DNA of 64,000 nucleotides from an uncultured Aquimarina sp. (GTDB taxonomy: Bacteria > Bacteroidota > Bacteroidia > Flavobacteriales > Flavobacteriaceae). A program made the translations under genes and the position numbers. Shown here one piece after another: positions 52,297-60,073 of this stretch. The notes under the pieces were generated by a model, which saw only the letters and a program-made list of their open reading frames with translations, had not been told where the DNA came from and made no database searches. The stretch spans positions 248,001 to 312,000 of the forward strand of contig NZ_CANLYD010000004.1 of assembly GCF_947495315.1 (NCBI RefSeq). Reading direction: 5' to 3'. How positions within the stretch are numbered: position 1 is the first letter of the stretch; each line of letters starts with the position of its first letter.

Positions 52297-52764
52297 TTAA
52301 TTGACTCCTCGTTTCGTCATTCCTTTTCTCCATCCACTCCAAACTGGATACCCGTTCTTATCTCTTAAATAAAGTATGTGCTCATCTTTAACAACCTCTA
52401 TGGCTATAATCGCTGGTGCATCTTCAAAAATAATTCTTGAACCTGTTACGTTTACCTGATCTCCTTTGCTGAATTGAATTTCCTGATTGTCCAAAAACCA
52501 AGTTGGTCCCAGATGAACAGAAACAGTTTCTGTATTGGTTTTTACTTTTAAATGTAGCCCGTAAGACATATTTTTATTGGGTAGGATTCGTTCTACAGCT
52601 GTAACAGTCCCTGTTACTGTATTAATTTCGTTAGCGTTAAAATTCCTTCCGTAATTAGAATTCTGTCCCCAACCATTTCCTTTCTGGGCAAAAACACTTG
52701 TACTTGCACTAAAGAATATCATAATGATCGCTATTCCTAAAATTTTAAATTGTGAATTTTTCAT
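52297..52764 (-). CDS. Exported OB-fold protein
   Basis: 155 residues. Signal peptide ending VFAQ. Mature part INTVTGTVTAVERILPNKNM, LHLKVKTNTETVSVHLGPTW, FSKGDQVNVTGSRIIFED and ILYLRDKNGYPVWSGWRKG. A beta-barrel of the OB type, found in Bacteroidota and often annotated loosely as DNA-binding; an envelope role is more likely given the signal peptide. Confidence 0.7.
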   Translation of the reverse strand: MKNSQFKILGIAIIMIFFSASTSVFAQKGNGWGQNSNYGRNFNANEINTVTGTVTAVERILPNKNMSYGLHLKVKTNTETVSVHLGPTWFLDNQEIQFSKGDQVNVTGSRIIFEDAPAIIAIEVVKDEHILYLRDKNGYPVWSGWRKGMTKRGVN

Positions 52765-52802
52765 ATTATTGTGTTCTATGATTTGACTTTTTTATATTCT
52801 CA

Positions 52803-52845
52803 TAAAAATAACTTTTGACTCCACAAATCCATATGATAATTATCA
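52803..52845 (-). promoter_or_regulatory. Crp/Fnr-type activated promoter (OB-fold gene)
   Basis: Minus strand: perfect palindrome TGATAATTATCA, 23 bp, then TATTTTTA. Confidence 0.85.
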
Positions 52846-52978
52846 TACAAAAACGTTTCTGTTGATTTTGAAAACTTTCTAAAAAGAGATACGCATTGAG
52901 AAATTCTTTAGATGAAATGATTTTATGCAAAGAAGCCTAATATTCAAACTTATGAAGACAGAAAGGAAGTCTTAAAGA

Positions 52979-53021
52979 TGATAATTGTCATTGTGCCAGA
53001 GCAATCGAAAAGATAATTTTA
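52979..53021 (+). promoter_or_regulatory. Crp/Fnr-type activated promoter P1 of peroxiredoxin
   Basis: TGATAATTGTCA (52979-52990), 23 bp, then TAATTTTA. First of two tandem promoters. Confidence 0.82.
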
Positions 53022-53057
53022 AATGGTTCTATATAGGAATACTGAAAAATTCATTAT

Positions 53058-53101
53058 GTAACAAGAGTTACTGTAATTGACATAACCATAAAGTAATTTA
53101 G
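53058..53101 (+). promoter_or_regulatory. GTAAC-type promoter P2 of peroxiredoxin
   Basis: GTAACAAGAGTTAC (53058-53071), 22 bp, then TAATTTAG. Same motif as upstream of sqr and the sulfite oxidase. Confidence 0.8.
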
Positions 53102-53161
53102 GGGTTTACAAGGAATATCAATTTCTAATTAGTAAAACTTTTTTAAAAAAATAAAAGAATC

Positions 53162-53827
53162 ATGGAAACAACAGACATAGAAATGAATATCATGCCAAGG
53201 ATAGGAGATGATGCACCGGATTTTGAAGCAGTAACTACACATGGTAAACTAAGGTTTTCTGAATTTGCAGAAGGTAAGTGGGTTATATTGTTTTCCCATC
53301 CTGCAGATTTTACTCCTGTATGTACTACAGAATTAAGTGGTTTTGCGGAACGTAGTAAAGAATTTGAGAATTTGAATACGAAACTCATTGGATTAAGTAT
53401 TGACAGTATTCATTCTCATTTGGCTTGGGTGAATAATGTATTGGAGAAAACAAAAGTGTATTTAGATTTTCCAATCATAGCCGATATTGATATGAAGGTA
53501 GCCAAATTATACGGTATGCTACAACCCAATGAAAGTGAAACAGCAGCGGTAAGGGCCGTATTTTTTATAGATCCGTATCAAAAAATCAGGCTTATCATGT
53601 ATTATCCATTAAATGTGGGGCGTAATATGGATGAAATCCTTAGAGCACTGGAAGCGCTACAGATTTCGGATAAACATAAAGTTGCTTTGCCTTTAAATTG
53701 GAGAAGAGGAGATAAAGTAATTGTTCCACCACCAAAAACCTTAACAGAAATGGAAGACAGGATTCAGGACGAATCTTGCGAAAAAGTGGACTTTTACCTG
53801 GCCAGAAAAGATTTAAAGTTGGATTGA
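53162..53827 (+). CDS. 1-Cys peroxiredoxin (Prx6-type)
   Basis: 221 residues. PADFTPVCTTELSGF with peroxidatic Cys54, DSIHSHLAWVNN, and a C-terminal dimerisation arm KHKVALPLNWRRGDKVIVPP. One conserved reactive Cys, as in Prx6. Reduces peroxides. Two tandem promoters with different Crp/Fnr-type motifs. Confidence 0.93.
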   Translation: METTDIEMNIMPRIGDDAPDFEAVTTHGKLRFSEFAEGKWVILFSHPADFTPVCTTELSGFAERSKEFENLNTKLIGLSIDSIHSHLAWVNNVLEKTKVYLDFPIIADIDMKVAKLYGMLQPNESETAAVRAVFFIDPYQKIRLIMYYPLNVGRNMDEILRALEALQISDKHKVALPLNWRRGDKVIVPPPKTLTEMEDRIQDESCEKVDFYLARKDLKLD

Positions 53828-53886
53828 TATTGTTTTTTCGTTTTCACCTTACATAATCTATCTGTTATTTCTTAAAATCTATTATT

Positions 53887-53930
53887 GTAACTTTTGTTAC
53901 TGAAACAGGCTTTAAAAAAGTCTAAATTTA
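53887..53930 (+). promoter_or_regulatory. GTAAC-type promoter of the sulfite oxidase operon
   Basis: GTAACTTTTGTTAC (53887-53900), 22 bp, then TAAATTTA. The start codon 53965 is 34 bases on. Confidence 0.85.
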
Positions 53931-53964
53931 AAGATTTTAAGCACTAATTTGTATTTTATTCAAA

Positions 53965-55185
53965 ATGGAAAGACGAGATTTTGTTAAGAAAGCAACCCTA
54001 GGTGTAACGGCTGCAATTGCTGGAGTACATATAGTTTTTGCTGATGTGATGCCTAAAGGATATGAACCTTTGCTACATCAGGATCCAGATCCATTTAAGC
54101 TTTTCGACAAAGATAAAGAGATGGTCGTTCTTAATGATAAACCATGGAACATAGAAGCTAAAGCTCATTTATTGGATGATAGAATTACACCTAATAAATA
54201 TATGTTTGTTAGAAATAACGGTCTCATTCCCGAAAATATTGATATAAATAGTTGGACGCTTACCATTGACGGAGAGTCAGTAAAACAGAAGAAAACATAT
54301 ACAATTTCTGATTTAAAATCAAAATTCAAACAATATACATATCAACTTACCTTAGAATGTGGCGGTAACGGGCGTAGTGAATTTGATCCTCCAGCAAAAG
54401 GAAATCAATGGACCGTTGGCGCAGTGTCTTGTGCAGAATGGACAGGAGTTAGGTTAAGAGATGTTTTGGAGGATGCAGGTATAAAAGATACTGCTGTTTA
54501 TATTGGATATCATGCTGCTGACAAACATTTGAGCGGAGACCCTGATAAGGAACCAATATCCCGTGGTGCACCTATGAGAAAAGCACTACAGGACGAAACA
54601 TTATTAGCCTTTAAGATGAATGGAGAGGTTATTCCGTTGGCACATGGATACCCATTACGATTGGTAGCAGGTGGTTGGCCTGCTTCCGTTTCAGGTAAAT
54701 GGGTAAACCGAATCAGCATTCGAAATAAAATACATGACGGGACTAAAATGACAGGCACTGCATATCGAGTTCCTTGTAATCCTGTTGCGCCAGGTGAAAA
54801 GGTAAAAGATGAGGATATGTGCATTATAGAATCTATGCCAGTGAAATCATTAATTACCTATCCTAAATCAGGAGCAATAATTAATAAAGGGAAAAAATTG
54901 AAGATTAGGGGGCATGCGTGGGCAGGAGAATTAGAAGTTGCTAAAATGGAATACTCCATTGATTTTGGGAGTACCTGGATAGAATGTTCTGTAGAAAAAC
55001 CAGCCAATCGATTGGCGTGGCAGCATTTTTCGGCTACTATTGATTTTCCAGAGAAAGGATATTATGAAGTATGGGCTAGAGCAACGGATACAAAAGGTGC
55101 AAGTCAACCAATGATTTTACCCGGTTGGAATCCAAAAGGATATTTAAACAATGCTTGTCATCGTATTGCTGTAAAAGTTAAATAA
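53965..55185 (+). CDS. Sulfite oxidase-type molybdopterin enzyme
   Basis: 406 residues. Twin-arginine-type start MERRDFVKKATLGVTAAIAG. Molybdopterin domain with the Mo-ligand Cys132 in LTLECGGNGRSEF, then HGYPLRLVAGGWPASVSGKW and a C-terminal Ig-like dimerisation domain (about 300-405). Oxidises sulfite to sulfate in the periplasm and hands electrons to cytochrome c. The next gene is a monohaem cytochrome c, as in SorAB systems. Confidence 0.9.
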   Translation: MERRDFVKKATLGVTAAIAGVHIVFADVMPKGYEPLLHQDPDPFKLFDKDKEMVVLNDKPWNIEAKAHLLDDRITPNKYMFVRNNGLIPENIDINSWTLTIDGESVKQKKTYTISDLKSKFKQYTYQLTLECGGNGRSEFDPPAKGNQWTVGAVSCAEWTGVRLRDVLEDAGIKDTAVYIGYHAADKHLSGDPDKEPISRGAPMRKALQDETLLAFKMNGEVIPLAHGYPLRLVAGGWPASVSGKWVNRISIRNKIHDGTKMTGTAYRVPCNPVAPGEKVKDEDMCIIESMPVKSLITYPKSGAIINKGKKLKIRGHAWAGELEVAKMEYSIDFGSTWIECSVEKPANRLAWQHFSATIDFPEKGYYEVWARATDTKGASQPMILPGWNPKGYLNNACHRIAVKVK

Positions 55186-55668
55186 ATGGAGAAAGAAGAG
55201 CAATTTAGATATCAAGTCAAAACCATTTATCGGATTATGGTGATGGTTTTTTCTATGGTTGGATTGGTTACTATTGCAGGAATTTATTTAATTACAGATC
55301 CCACATTATCAGTATTTAAGGAAACTACAGAAACTACACCAGAATCATTATATGTACTAAATGAAGAAGATGAAGACAAAATAGAAAATGGTATACATCT
55401 AAGAACGGGATTAATTGAAGCAGAAGGGCTGATGGAAGTAGTAAATAATTGTACTAATTGTCATTCATCTAAATTAGTGATACAAAATCGAATGAATAAA
55501 GAAAGATGGATTGCTACCATACGGTGGATGCAGGAAACCCAAAACCTGTGGGATCTTGGAGGCAATGAAGAGATTATAGTGAACTATCTTGTTACCAATT
55601 ATCCTCCTGGTAAAAAAGGAAGAAGAGAAGTATTAACCAATATAGAATGGTATGATTTACAGGAATAG
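55186..55668 (+). CDS. Membrane-anchored monohaem cytochrome c (SorB-like)
   Basis: 160 residues. N-terminal helix about 17-37, then haem site CTNCH (89-93) with Met in NRMNKERWIATIRWM. Starts at the base after the sulfite oxidase stop. Role by position: electron acceptor of the sulfite oxidase, passing electrons to the cbb3 oxidase or a quinol route. Confidence 0.82.
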   Translation: MEKEEQFRYQVKTIYRIMVMVFSMVGLVTIAGIYLITDPTLSVFKETTETTPESLYVLNEEDEDKIENGIHLRTGLIEAEGLMEVVNNCTNCHSSKLVIQNRMNKERWIATIRWMQETQNLWDLGGNEEIIVNYLVTNYPPGKKGRREVLTNIEWYDLQE

Positions 55669-56623
55669 TATACTTATTATTTTAGGAATATTCATACTTT
55701 CTTGTAATAAATCTAAAGAAAAAACTCAGAAAAAATTCACTCCTAAAATTGAAATCAATGCAAAAAGGTATTATAGTTCAGAATATCTTATTGAAGCAGA
55801 AGAGTTGTTTTCACTCTTGGAAAATGAAAATATAAAAGTAATAGATTTCAGGAAAGAACAAAACTATAATAAAGAACATATTAGCGGTGCTATAAACATT
55901 TGGCGAACTGATATTGAAGATACATCGTACCCTTATAAAGGGATGATGGCCAAAAGGCAACAAATTGAAGCATTATTTAATAGATTAGGAATTACTAATA
56001 AAGACACATTGATACTATATGATGATCGAGGAGCCTGCGATGCAGCGCGTTTGTGGTGGATACTAAAGAATTATGATTTTGAATCTGTAAAATTGTTAAA
56101 TGGCGGTTTGAAAGCATGGAAAATAGCAGGAGGAGCTACTAATGATGAAAAAGTATCAGTGATGCCTTCAAATTTTAAACTTTCGGAAGATGGTTCCTTT
56201 AAATTATGGATTGGTAAAGATGAAATTAACAATATACTTGTTTCGGGTAAAAAAGACATTATACTAGATACTCGAAATATCGAAGAGTTTAGTGGAAAAA
56301 GACAAAAAAGTGGAGCAACTAAAGCAGGCAGGATTCCGAATAGTATACTAATTGATTGGGCTGAGGCGATCGATTATAATGAAACACAAAAGTTTAAATC
56401 TTTTGATCAATTAGAACAGATATACGGTAGCACGGGAGGTTCAAAAAACGATGTTGTAATTACGTATTGTCACAGTGGCGTTCGATCCGCACATACTACC
56501 TTTGTGCTAACTGAGTTGCTAGGTTATAAAAATGTAAAAAACTATGATGGTTCATGGGTAGAATGGAGTTATTTTGATGAGCTGCCTTTTGAACAAGATA
56601 GTATAACAACAATAAAAAGATAG
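55652..56623 (+). CDS. Two-domain rhodanese (sulfurtransferase), lipoprotein
   Basis: 323 residues. Signal MIYRNSILIILGIFILSCNK with lipobox Cys18. Rhodanese domain 1 (about 35-150) has no Cys in its loop (DDRGACDAARLWW), so inactive. Domain 2 (about 175-305) ends in CHSGVRSAHTTFV with the active Cys. Thiosulfate-type sulfurtransferase in the envelope. The start lies inside the cytochrome gene (17-base overlap), showing translational coupling. Confidence 0.88.
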   Translation: MIYRNSILIILGIFILSCNKSKEKTQKKFTPKIEINAKRYYSSEYLIEAEELFSLLENENIKVIDFRKEQNYNKEHISGAINIWRTDIEDTSYPYKGMMAKRQQIEALFNRLGITNKDTLILYDDRGACDAARLWWILKNYDFESVKLLNGGLKAWKIAGGATNDEKVSVMPSNFKLSEDGSFKLWIGKDEINNILVSGKKDIILDTRNIEEFSGKRQKSGATKAGRIPNSILIDWAEAIDYNETQKFKSFDQLEQIYGSTGGSKNDVVITYCHSGVRSAHTTFVLTELLGYKNVKNYDGSWVEWSYFDELPFEQDSITTIKR

Positions 56624-56625
56624 TT

Positions 56626-57507
56626 ATGGAAAAGTATATGAATGCGTTTATTGACGCTTTTTGGAATAATATTGAATGGACCTGGAACTCGATACTATTT
56701 GATGTGCCCTGGTATACCAATTATTTTTGGGGTCTGATAGTAATTTCCTTGTTTGTTTGGGGATTAGAAATAGCATTTCCCTGGAGAAAAGAGCAATCCA
56801 TTTTTAGGAAAGATTTTTGGTTAGATGGATTTTATATGTTTTTCAATTTTTTCGTTTTCGCCATAGTTATAGGCGGTTTTTATGAGTTATTGGGCGTGTT
56901 TTTTGGTGATATAGGAGTTTCTGCAAAAAGTTTAACCGTTATCGATATATCAGCCTTACCAAAGTGGGGTCAATTGATTGTCTTTTTTATCATATTAGAT
57001 TTCGTACAGTGGTTTACACATGTGCTGCTTCATAAATATCCATTTCTTTGGAGATTTCATAAAATCCATCATTCAGTGAAAGAAATGGGGTTTGCGGCGC
57101 ATTTACGTTACCATTGGATGGAAAATATATTCTATAAACCTCTAAAGACAATTGGTGTAATGATTTTGGGTGGTTTTGAGCCGGAACAAGCATATATAGT
57201 TCATTTTATGGCCATAGCTATCGGTCATTTTAACCATGCGAATATTAAAATTACCTGGGGTCCATTAAAGTATATTCTAAACAATCCGGTGATGCATTTA
57301 TACCATCATTCTTATGTCTTGCCCAAAGGTTCGTATGGTGTAAATTTTGGGATTAGTTTAAGTCTTTGGGATTATATTTTCAAAACTAATTACATACCAG
57401 AAGATAGCGGTACCATTGAAATTGGTTTTCCTGGAGATGAAAAAATACCTAAAGGCTTTTTTGGACAACTCATTTATGGTTTTGGGAAATCGAAACAACA
57501 AAAATAA
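56626..57507 (+). CDS. Sterol desaturase/fatty-acid-hydroxylase family membrane protein
   Basis: 293 residues, four or five helices. His clusters HVLLHKYPFLWRFHKIHHS, HLRYHWMEN and HLYHHSYVLP bind the di-iron centre. Substrate unknown (a lipid). Two bases after the rhodanese gene, so in the sulfite operon, where an oxygen-using enzyme is unexpected. Confidence 0.85.
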   Translation: MEKYMNAFIDAFWNNIEWTWNSILFDVPWYTNYFWGLIVISLFVWGLEIAFPWRKEQSIFRKDFWLDGFYMFFNFFVFAIVIGGFYELLGVFFGDIGVSAKSLTVIDISALPKWGQLIVFFIILDFVQWFTHVLLHKYPFLWRFHKIHHSVKEMGFAAHLRYHWMENIFYKPLKTIGVMILGGFEPEQAYIVHFMAIAIGHFNHANIKITWGPLKYILNNPVMHLYHHSYVLPKGSYGVNFGISLSLWDYIFKTNYIPEDSGTIEIGFPGDEKIPKGFFGQLIYGFGKSKQQK

Positions 57508-57556
57508 TATAACTGTATACCAACTGTAATAATATCCTTTCTTGCTTATACATCGG

Positions 57557-57599
57557 TGACGAATGTCATTTCTTTTTGCGCTATTCTGACTTAACTTGA
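57557..57599 (+). promoter_or_regulatory. Crp/Fnr-type activated promoter (Arg/Ser-rich lipoprotein)
   Basis: TGACGAATGTCA (57557-57568), 23 bp, then TAACTTGA. Start codon 22 bases on. Confidence 0.78.
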
Positions 57600-57621
57600 A
57601 GAGAAAACAAATACAGAAGAG

Positions 57622-58119
57622 ATGAAAAAAAGTAGGTTTTATATCGTATTACTTATAGTAGCAAGTTTATTTCCATTAGAAAGTTGTGGGCCGGTTATTA
57701 TCTCATCAAGACCAGATACTCCACCACCACCTTGGTTTTATCCCAATAGGGTAGAAACGGTACGTTATGTGTATTTTCCTGATTATATGATTTATTATGA
57801 TTTATCTTTAAGAAATTACATATACCTGGATAATGGCGTGTGGATTACGGTTAGTGTGCTTCCTCCTCGATATAATAGCATTAACTTAAGAAGATCGCGT
57901 TATGTAAGAATACGGGATTATTATGGCGATAATATCCGAAGTTATCATAGGGATAATAGAAGTAGATACAACAGAAGCAGAAGCACAAGAAGTAGAACCA
58001 CAAGAAGTAGAAGTACGACTACGAGAAATAGAGGAACTACCACAAATAGAGGGACAAGAACAGATAATACCACAAGGAGTAGAAGTACTAGAAGTCGTGA
58101 TACAACAAGAGTGTATTAA
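57622..58119 (+). CDS. Lipoprotein with Arg/Ser/Thr-rich tail
   Basis: 165 residues. Lipobox PLESCGP (Cys22), a proline linker (RPDTPPPPWFYP), a Tyr-rich domain (about 35-100), then a C-terminal 65 residues of near-pure R/S/T/N (RSTRSRTTRSRSTTTRNRGT). The basic tail could bind nucleic acids, LPS or polyanions. No family recognised. Unusual composition. Confidence 0.75.
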   Translation: MKKSRFYIVLLIVASLFPLESCGPVIISSRPDTPPPPWFYPNRVETVRYVYFPDYMIYYDLSLRNYIYLDNGVWITVSVLPPRYNSINLRRSRYVRIRDYYGDNIRSYHRDNRSRYNRSRSTRSRTTRSRSTTTRNRGTTTNRGTRTDNTTRSRSTRSRDTTRVY

Positions 58120-58130
58120 TAAGAAGCGTT

Positions 58131-58523
58131 TTAGTCTAAATTTTTTAGGACTCTTTTTAGCTTATCTCTTACTTCTTTAGCTATTCCCGCTAAATTTTTA
58201 TTCTCTACAGAAATCATAGAAGCTGCAGGATCTACTGCTGAGATTTCTATTGTTCCCTTTTCTTTTTCTTGCACAATCACATTACAAGGAAGCATAGTGC
58301 CGATTTTATCCTCAACTTGTAACGCTTCATAAGCAAACGGAGGATTACAGGCTCCCAAAATTGTATAATTATAAAAATCTACATTCAGTTTTTTCTTTAA
58401 TGTAGCTTTCATATTTATTTCTGTCAAAACTCCAAATCCTTCGTTTTTAAGTTCGTGTGTAACTCGTGCAATAGCTTTTTCGAAAGTTGTGTTTTTAAGG
58501 GATTTATTAAGATAATATTTCAT
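58131..58523 (-). CDS. DUF302 protein
   Basis: 130 residues: FEKAIARVTHELKNEGFGVL, YTILGACNPPFAYEALQVED, LPCNVIVQEKEKGTIEISAV. The classical DUF302 fold with the GACNP motif. Cytoplasmic; possibly involved in stress or metal handling. Convergent with the lipoprotein gene (11 bases apart). Confidence 0.9.
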   Translation of the reverse strand: MKYYLNKSLKNTTFEKAIARVTHELKNEGFGVLTEINMKATLKKKLNVDFYNYTILGACNPPFAYEALQVEDKIGTMLPCNVIVQEKEKGTIEISAVDPAASMISVENKNLAGIAKEVRDKLKRVLKNLD

Positions 58524-58555
58524 TTCTAGATTATTTAATGATTTGATAAGCTAGA

Positions 58556-58598
58556 TCAATGTAATTGTTTTTGAAGTAAAATGAAATGATAAATATCA
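58556..58598 (-). promoter_or_regulatory. Crp/Fnr-type activated promoter (DUF302 gene)
   Basis: Minus strand: palindrome TGATATTTATCA, 23 bp, then TACATTGA. Confidence 0.82.
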
Positions 58599-58644
58599 TG
58601 GATGAGAATTGTAAATGAGCCAATTAGGCTTCTAGATATTCTTT

Positions 58645-58680
58645 GTAAAAACAGAAACAGGTAAGCGTAAACCTACCTGT
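58645..58680 (-). terminator. Probable terminator of a small minus-strand transcript
   Basis: ACAGGTAGG...CTTACCTGT hairpin followed on the minus strand by TTCTGTTTTTAC. Ends the unit starting at the promoter 59075-59117. Confidence 0.5.
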
Positions 58681-58700
58681 CTCCTACAAAGAAATTAATT

Positions 58701-58904
58701 TTATTTTCCGATACGATTACCTTCAATGTTCCATTTATTGCTAAATATCGAAATCAGGTTATTTTCCTGAAAAAATATAGTCAATTTCTCCGTTTCGATT
58801 GCTACCGTCTTGCAACAATAGCAACCTATGTCTTTGTTATGAAAGATAGAAACAGAGATGCCGAAGCATCCCTGTTTCATAAAAGATATTAAGAATATGA
58901 TCAA
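58701..58904 (-). CDS. Possible small Cys-containing protein
   Basis: 67 codons: MIIFLISFMKQGCFGISVSI, then IGCYCCKTVAIETEKLT. No family recognised. Weak coding evidence, but a regulon-type promoter (59075-59117) points at this region and a hairpin terminator follows. The transcript could equally be a noncoding RNA; about 170 bases of leader is long for this genome. Confidence 0.35.
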   Translation of the reverse strand: MIIFLISFMKQGCFGISVSIFHNKDIGCYCCKTVAIETEKLTIFFQENNLISIFSNKWNIEGNRIGK

Positions 58905-59074
58905 ACTAAAATTGAATCCTAAAACGGCACCTTATTACTAAAGTGATTCTAGAGCCTACCATAAAGTTTAAAAAATATCTCTAATATCTTCTAAGGGTTT
59001 CTATCATATCGCTACAATAAAAACCTGTTTTTTAACTAATCATTATACTAAAGAACTATTATTTAACTACCATA

Positions 59075-59117
59075 CGAAAGTAGCTTGTTTAAGGCTCATA
59101 AAATATGATAAATATCA
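59075..59117 (-). promoter_or_regulatory. Crp/Fnr-type promoter without an obvious large gene
   Basis: Minus strand: TGATATTTATCA, 23 bp, then TACTTTCG. It lies just past the HPF gene and directs transcription into 59070-58645. Confidence 0.75.
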
Positions 59118-59133
59118 GTTTTTTGATTTTTAC

Positions 59134-59436
59134 TTAAATATATGGTTTCATTTCTTGTTTTCTTTTTTTGAGTTGTCTCTCAAGGTCTTTTAGAGTTTCT
59201 TTCACTGCGAGTTCATAATTTTTCTCGTTAGAAGTTGCATATATTTTCGGGCCAGGAAGACTTAATTCCATATCACAGATTTTTCCGTTTCCCTTTGGGT
59301 CGTTTTCTTTCTTAAAAAACACATCAGATTTGATGATCCAATCATATTTTTTATATAATTTTTCTAATTTTTCCTGCACATAACCCTCCATATATTCACT
59401 TGTCGGCATTTGTACAAATTGAATGTTTGTTTTCAT
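59134..59436 (-). CDS. hpf: Ribosome hibernation-promoting factor (short HPF/YfiA)
   Basis: 100 residues: QFVQMPTSEYMEGYVQEKLE, SDVFFKKENDPKGNGKICDM, ELAVKETLKDLERQLKKRKQ. Short-form HPF lacking the C-terminal dimerisation domain. Binds the 30S subunit and silences ribosomes. Last gene of the operon 62860-59134. Confidence 0.88.
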   Translation of the reverse strand: MKTNIQFVQMPTSEYMEGYVQEKLEKLYKKYDWIIKSDVFFKKENDPKGNGKICDMELSLPGPKIYATSNEKNYELAVKETLKDLERQLKKRKQEMKPYI

Positions 59437-59448
59437 AAGTAAGTAATT

Positions 59449-60054
59449 TTAGTTTTTAATTTTTTTAGCAATTTCTTTTCCGAAAGTATTTGCCATTTCC
59501 AAAGCAATCTTAATATTTGATCTTTTCGTTTTTGATTCGTCGTTAGATTTCATTAACCAAAATTCCCTGGATCCAATTAACGTTGCTTCTTTTTCTTTTA
59601 TTAAATCTTCCAGTAAGCGCTGCGACCTTTTTGTAGCACCACTTCCTAAAGTAATGGCTACCACGTTTTTTCCTTTTAGATGTTCATCCTCATTAATATG
59701 ATCTCGTATTGCTTTATCAGGAGTCCAGTTATAGGTATTTGCGCAAAATACATACAGATCAAATTCTTCTTCTTTTTCCAACTTTTTGGCGGCGGCCACA
59801 GTTGATAGTTTTGACAACCATCCGTTTTCGGCTAGCCCTGCTGCAAAGGATCTGCTAACTTTTTCGTCAAGATTGTATATTGGATCAGGATCATATATAA
59901 TTAGTGCTTTATAATCATTTGTCGACGAACCTATGATTGCTATTCTTTCAGGCCCTTCCTGTCTTACTACAATGGTAAGAGTTATCCAAATTACTACAGT
60001 TGATACTATGACGAATAGTAAGGTACTCATTATTCTTTTGCTTCTTTTTTTCAT
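59449..60054 (-). CDS. Membrane-anchored flavodoxin-fold-like protein
   Basis: 201 residues from ATG 60054 (MKKRSKRIMSTLLFVIVSTV); a start at 60084 overlaps ppsA. One N-terminal helix, then IAIIGSSTNDYKALIIYDPD, DLYVFCANTYNWTPDKAIRD and NVVAITLGSGATKRSQRLLE. Flavodoxin-like order of strands. Layout resembles 38723-39238. Lies between ppsA and hpf. Confidence 0.65.
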   Translation of the reverse strand: MKKRSKRIMSTLLFVIVSTVVIWITLTIVVRQEGPERIAIIGSSTNDYKALIIYDPDPIYNLDEKVSRSFAAGLAENGWLSKLSTVAAAKKLEKEEEFDLYVFCANTYNWTPDKAIRDHINEDEHLKGKNVVAITLGSGATKRSQRLLEDLIKEKEATLIGSREFWLMKSNDESKTKRSNIKIALEMANTFGKEIAKKIKN

Positions 60055-60073
60055 TATTAATAAATAGCATCCT

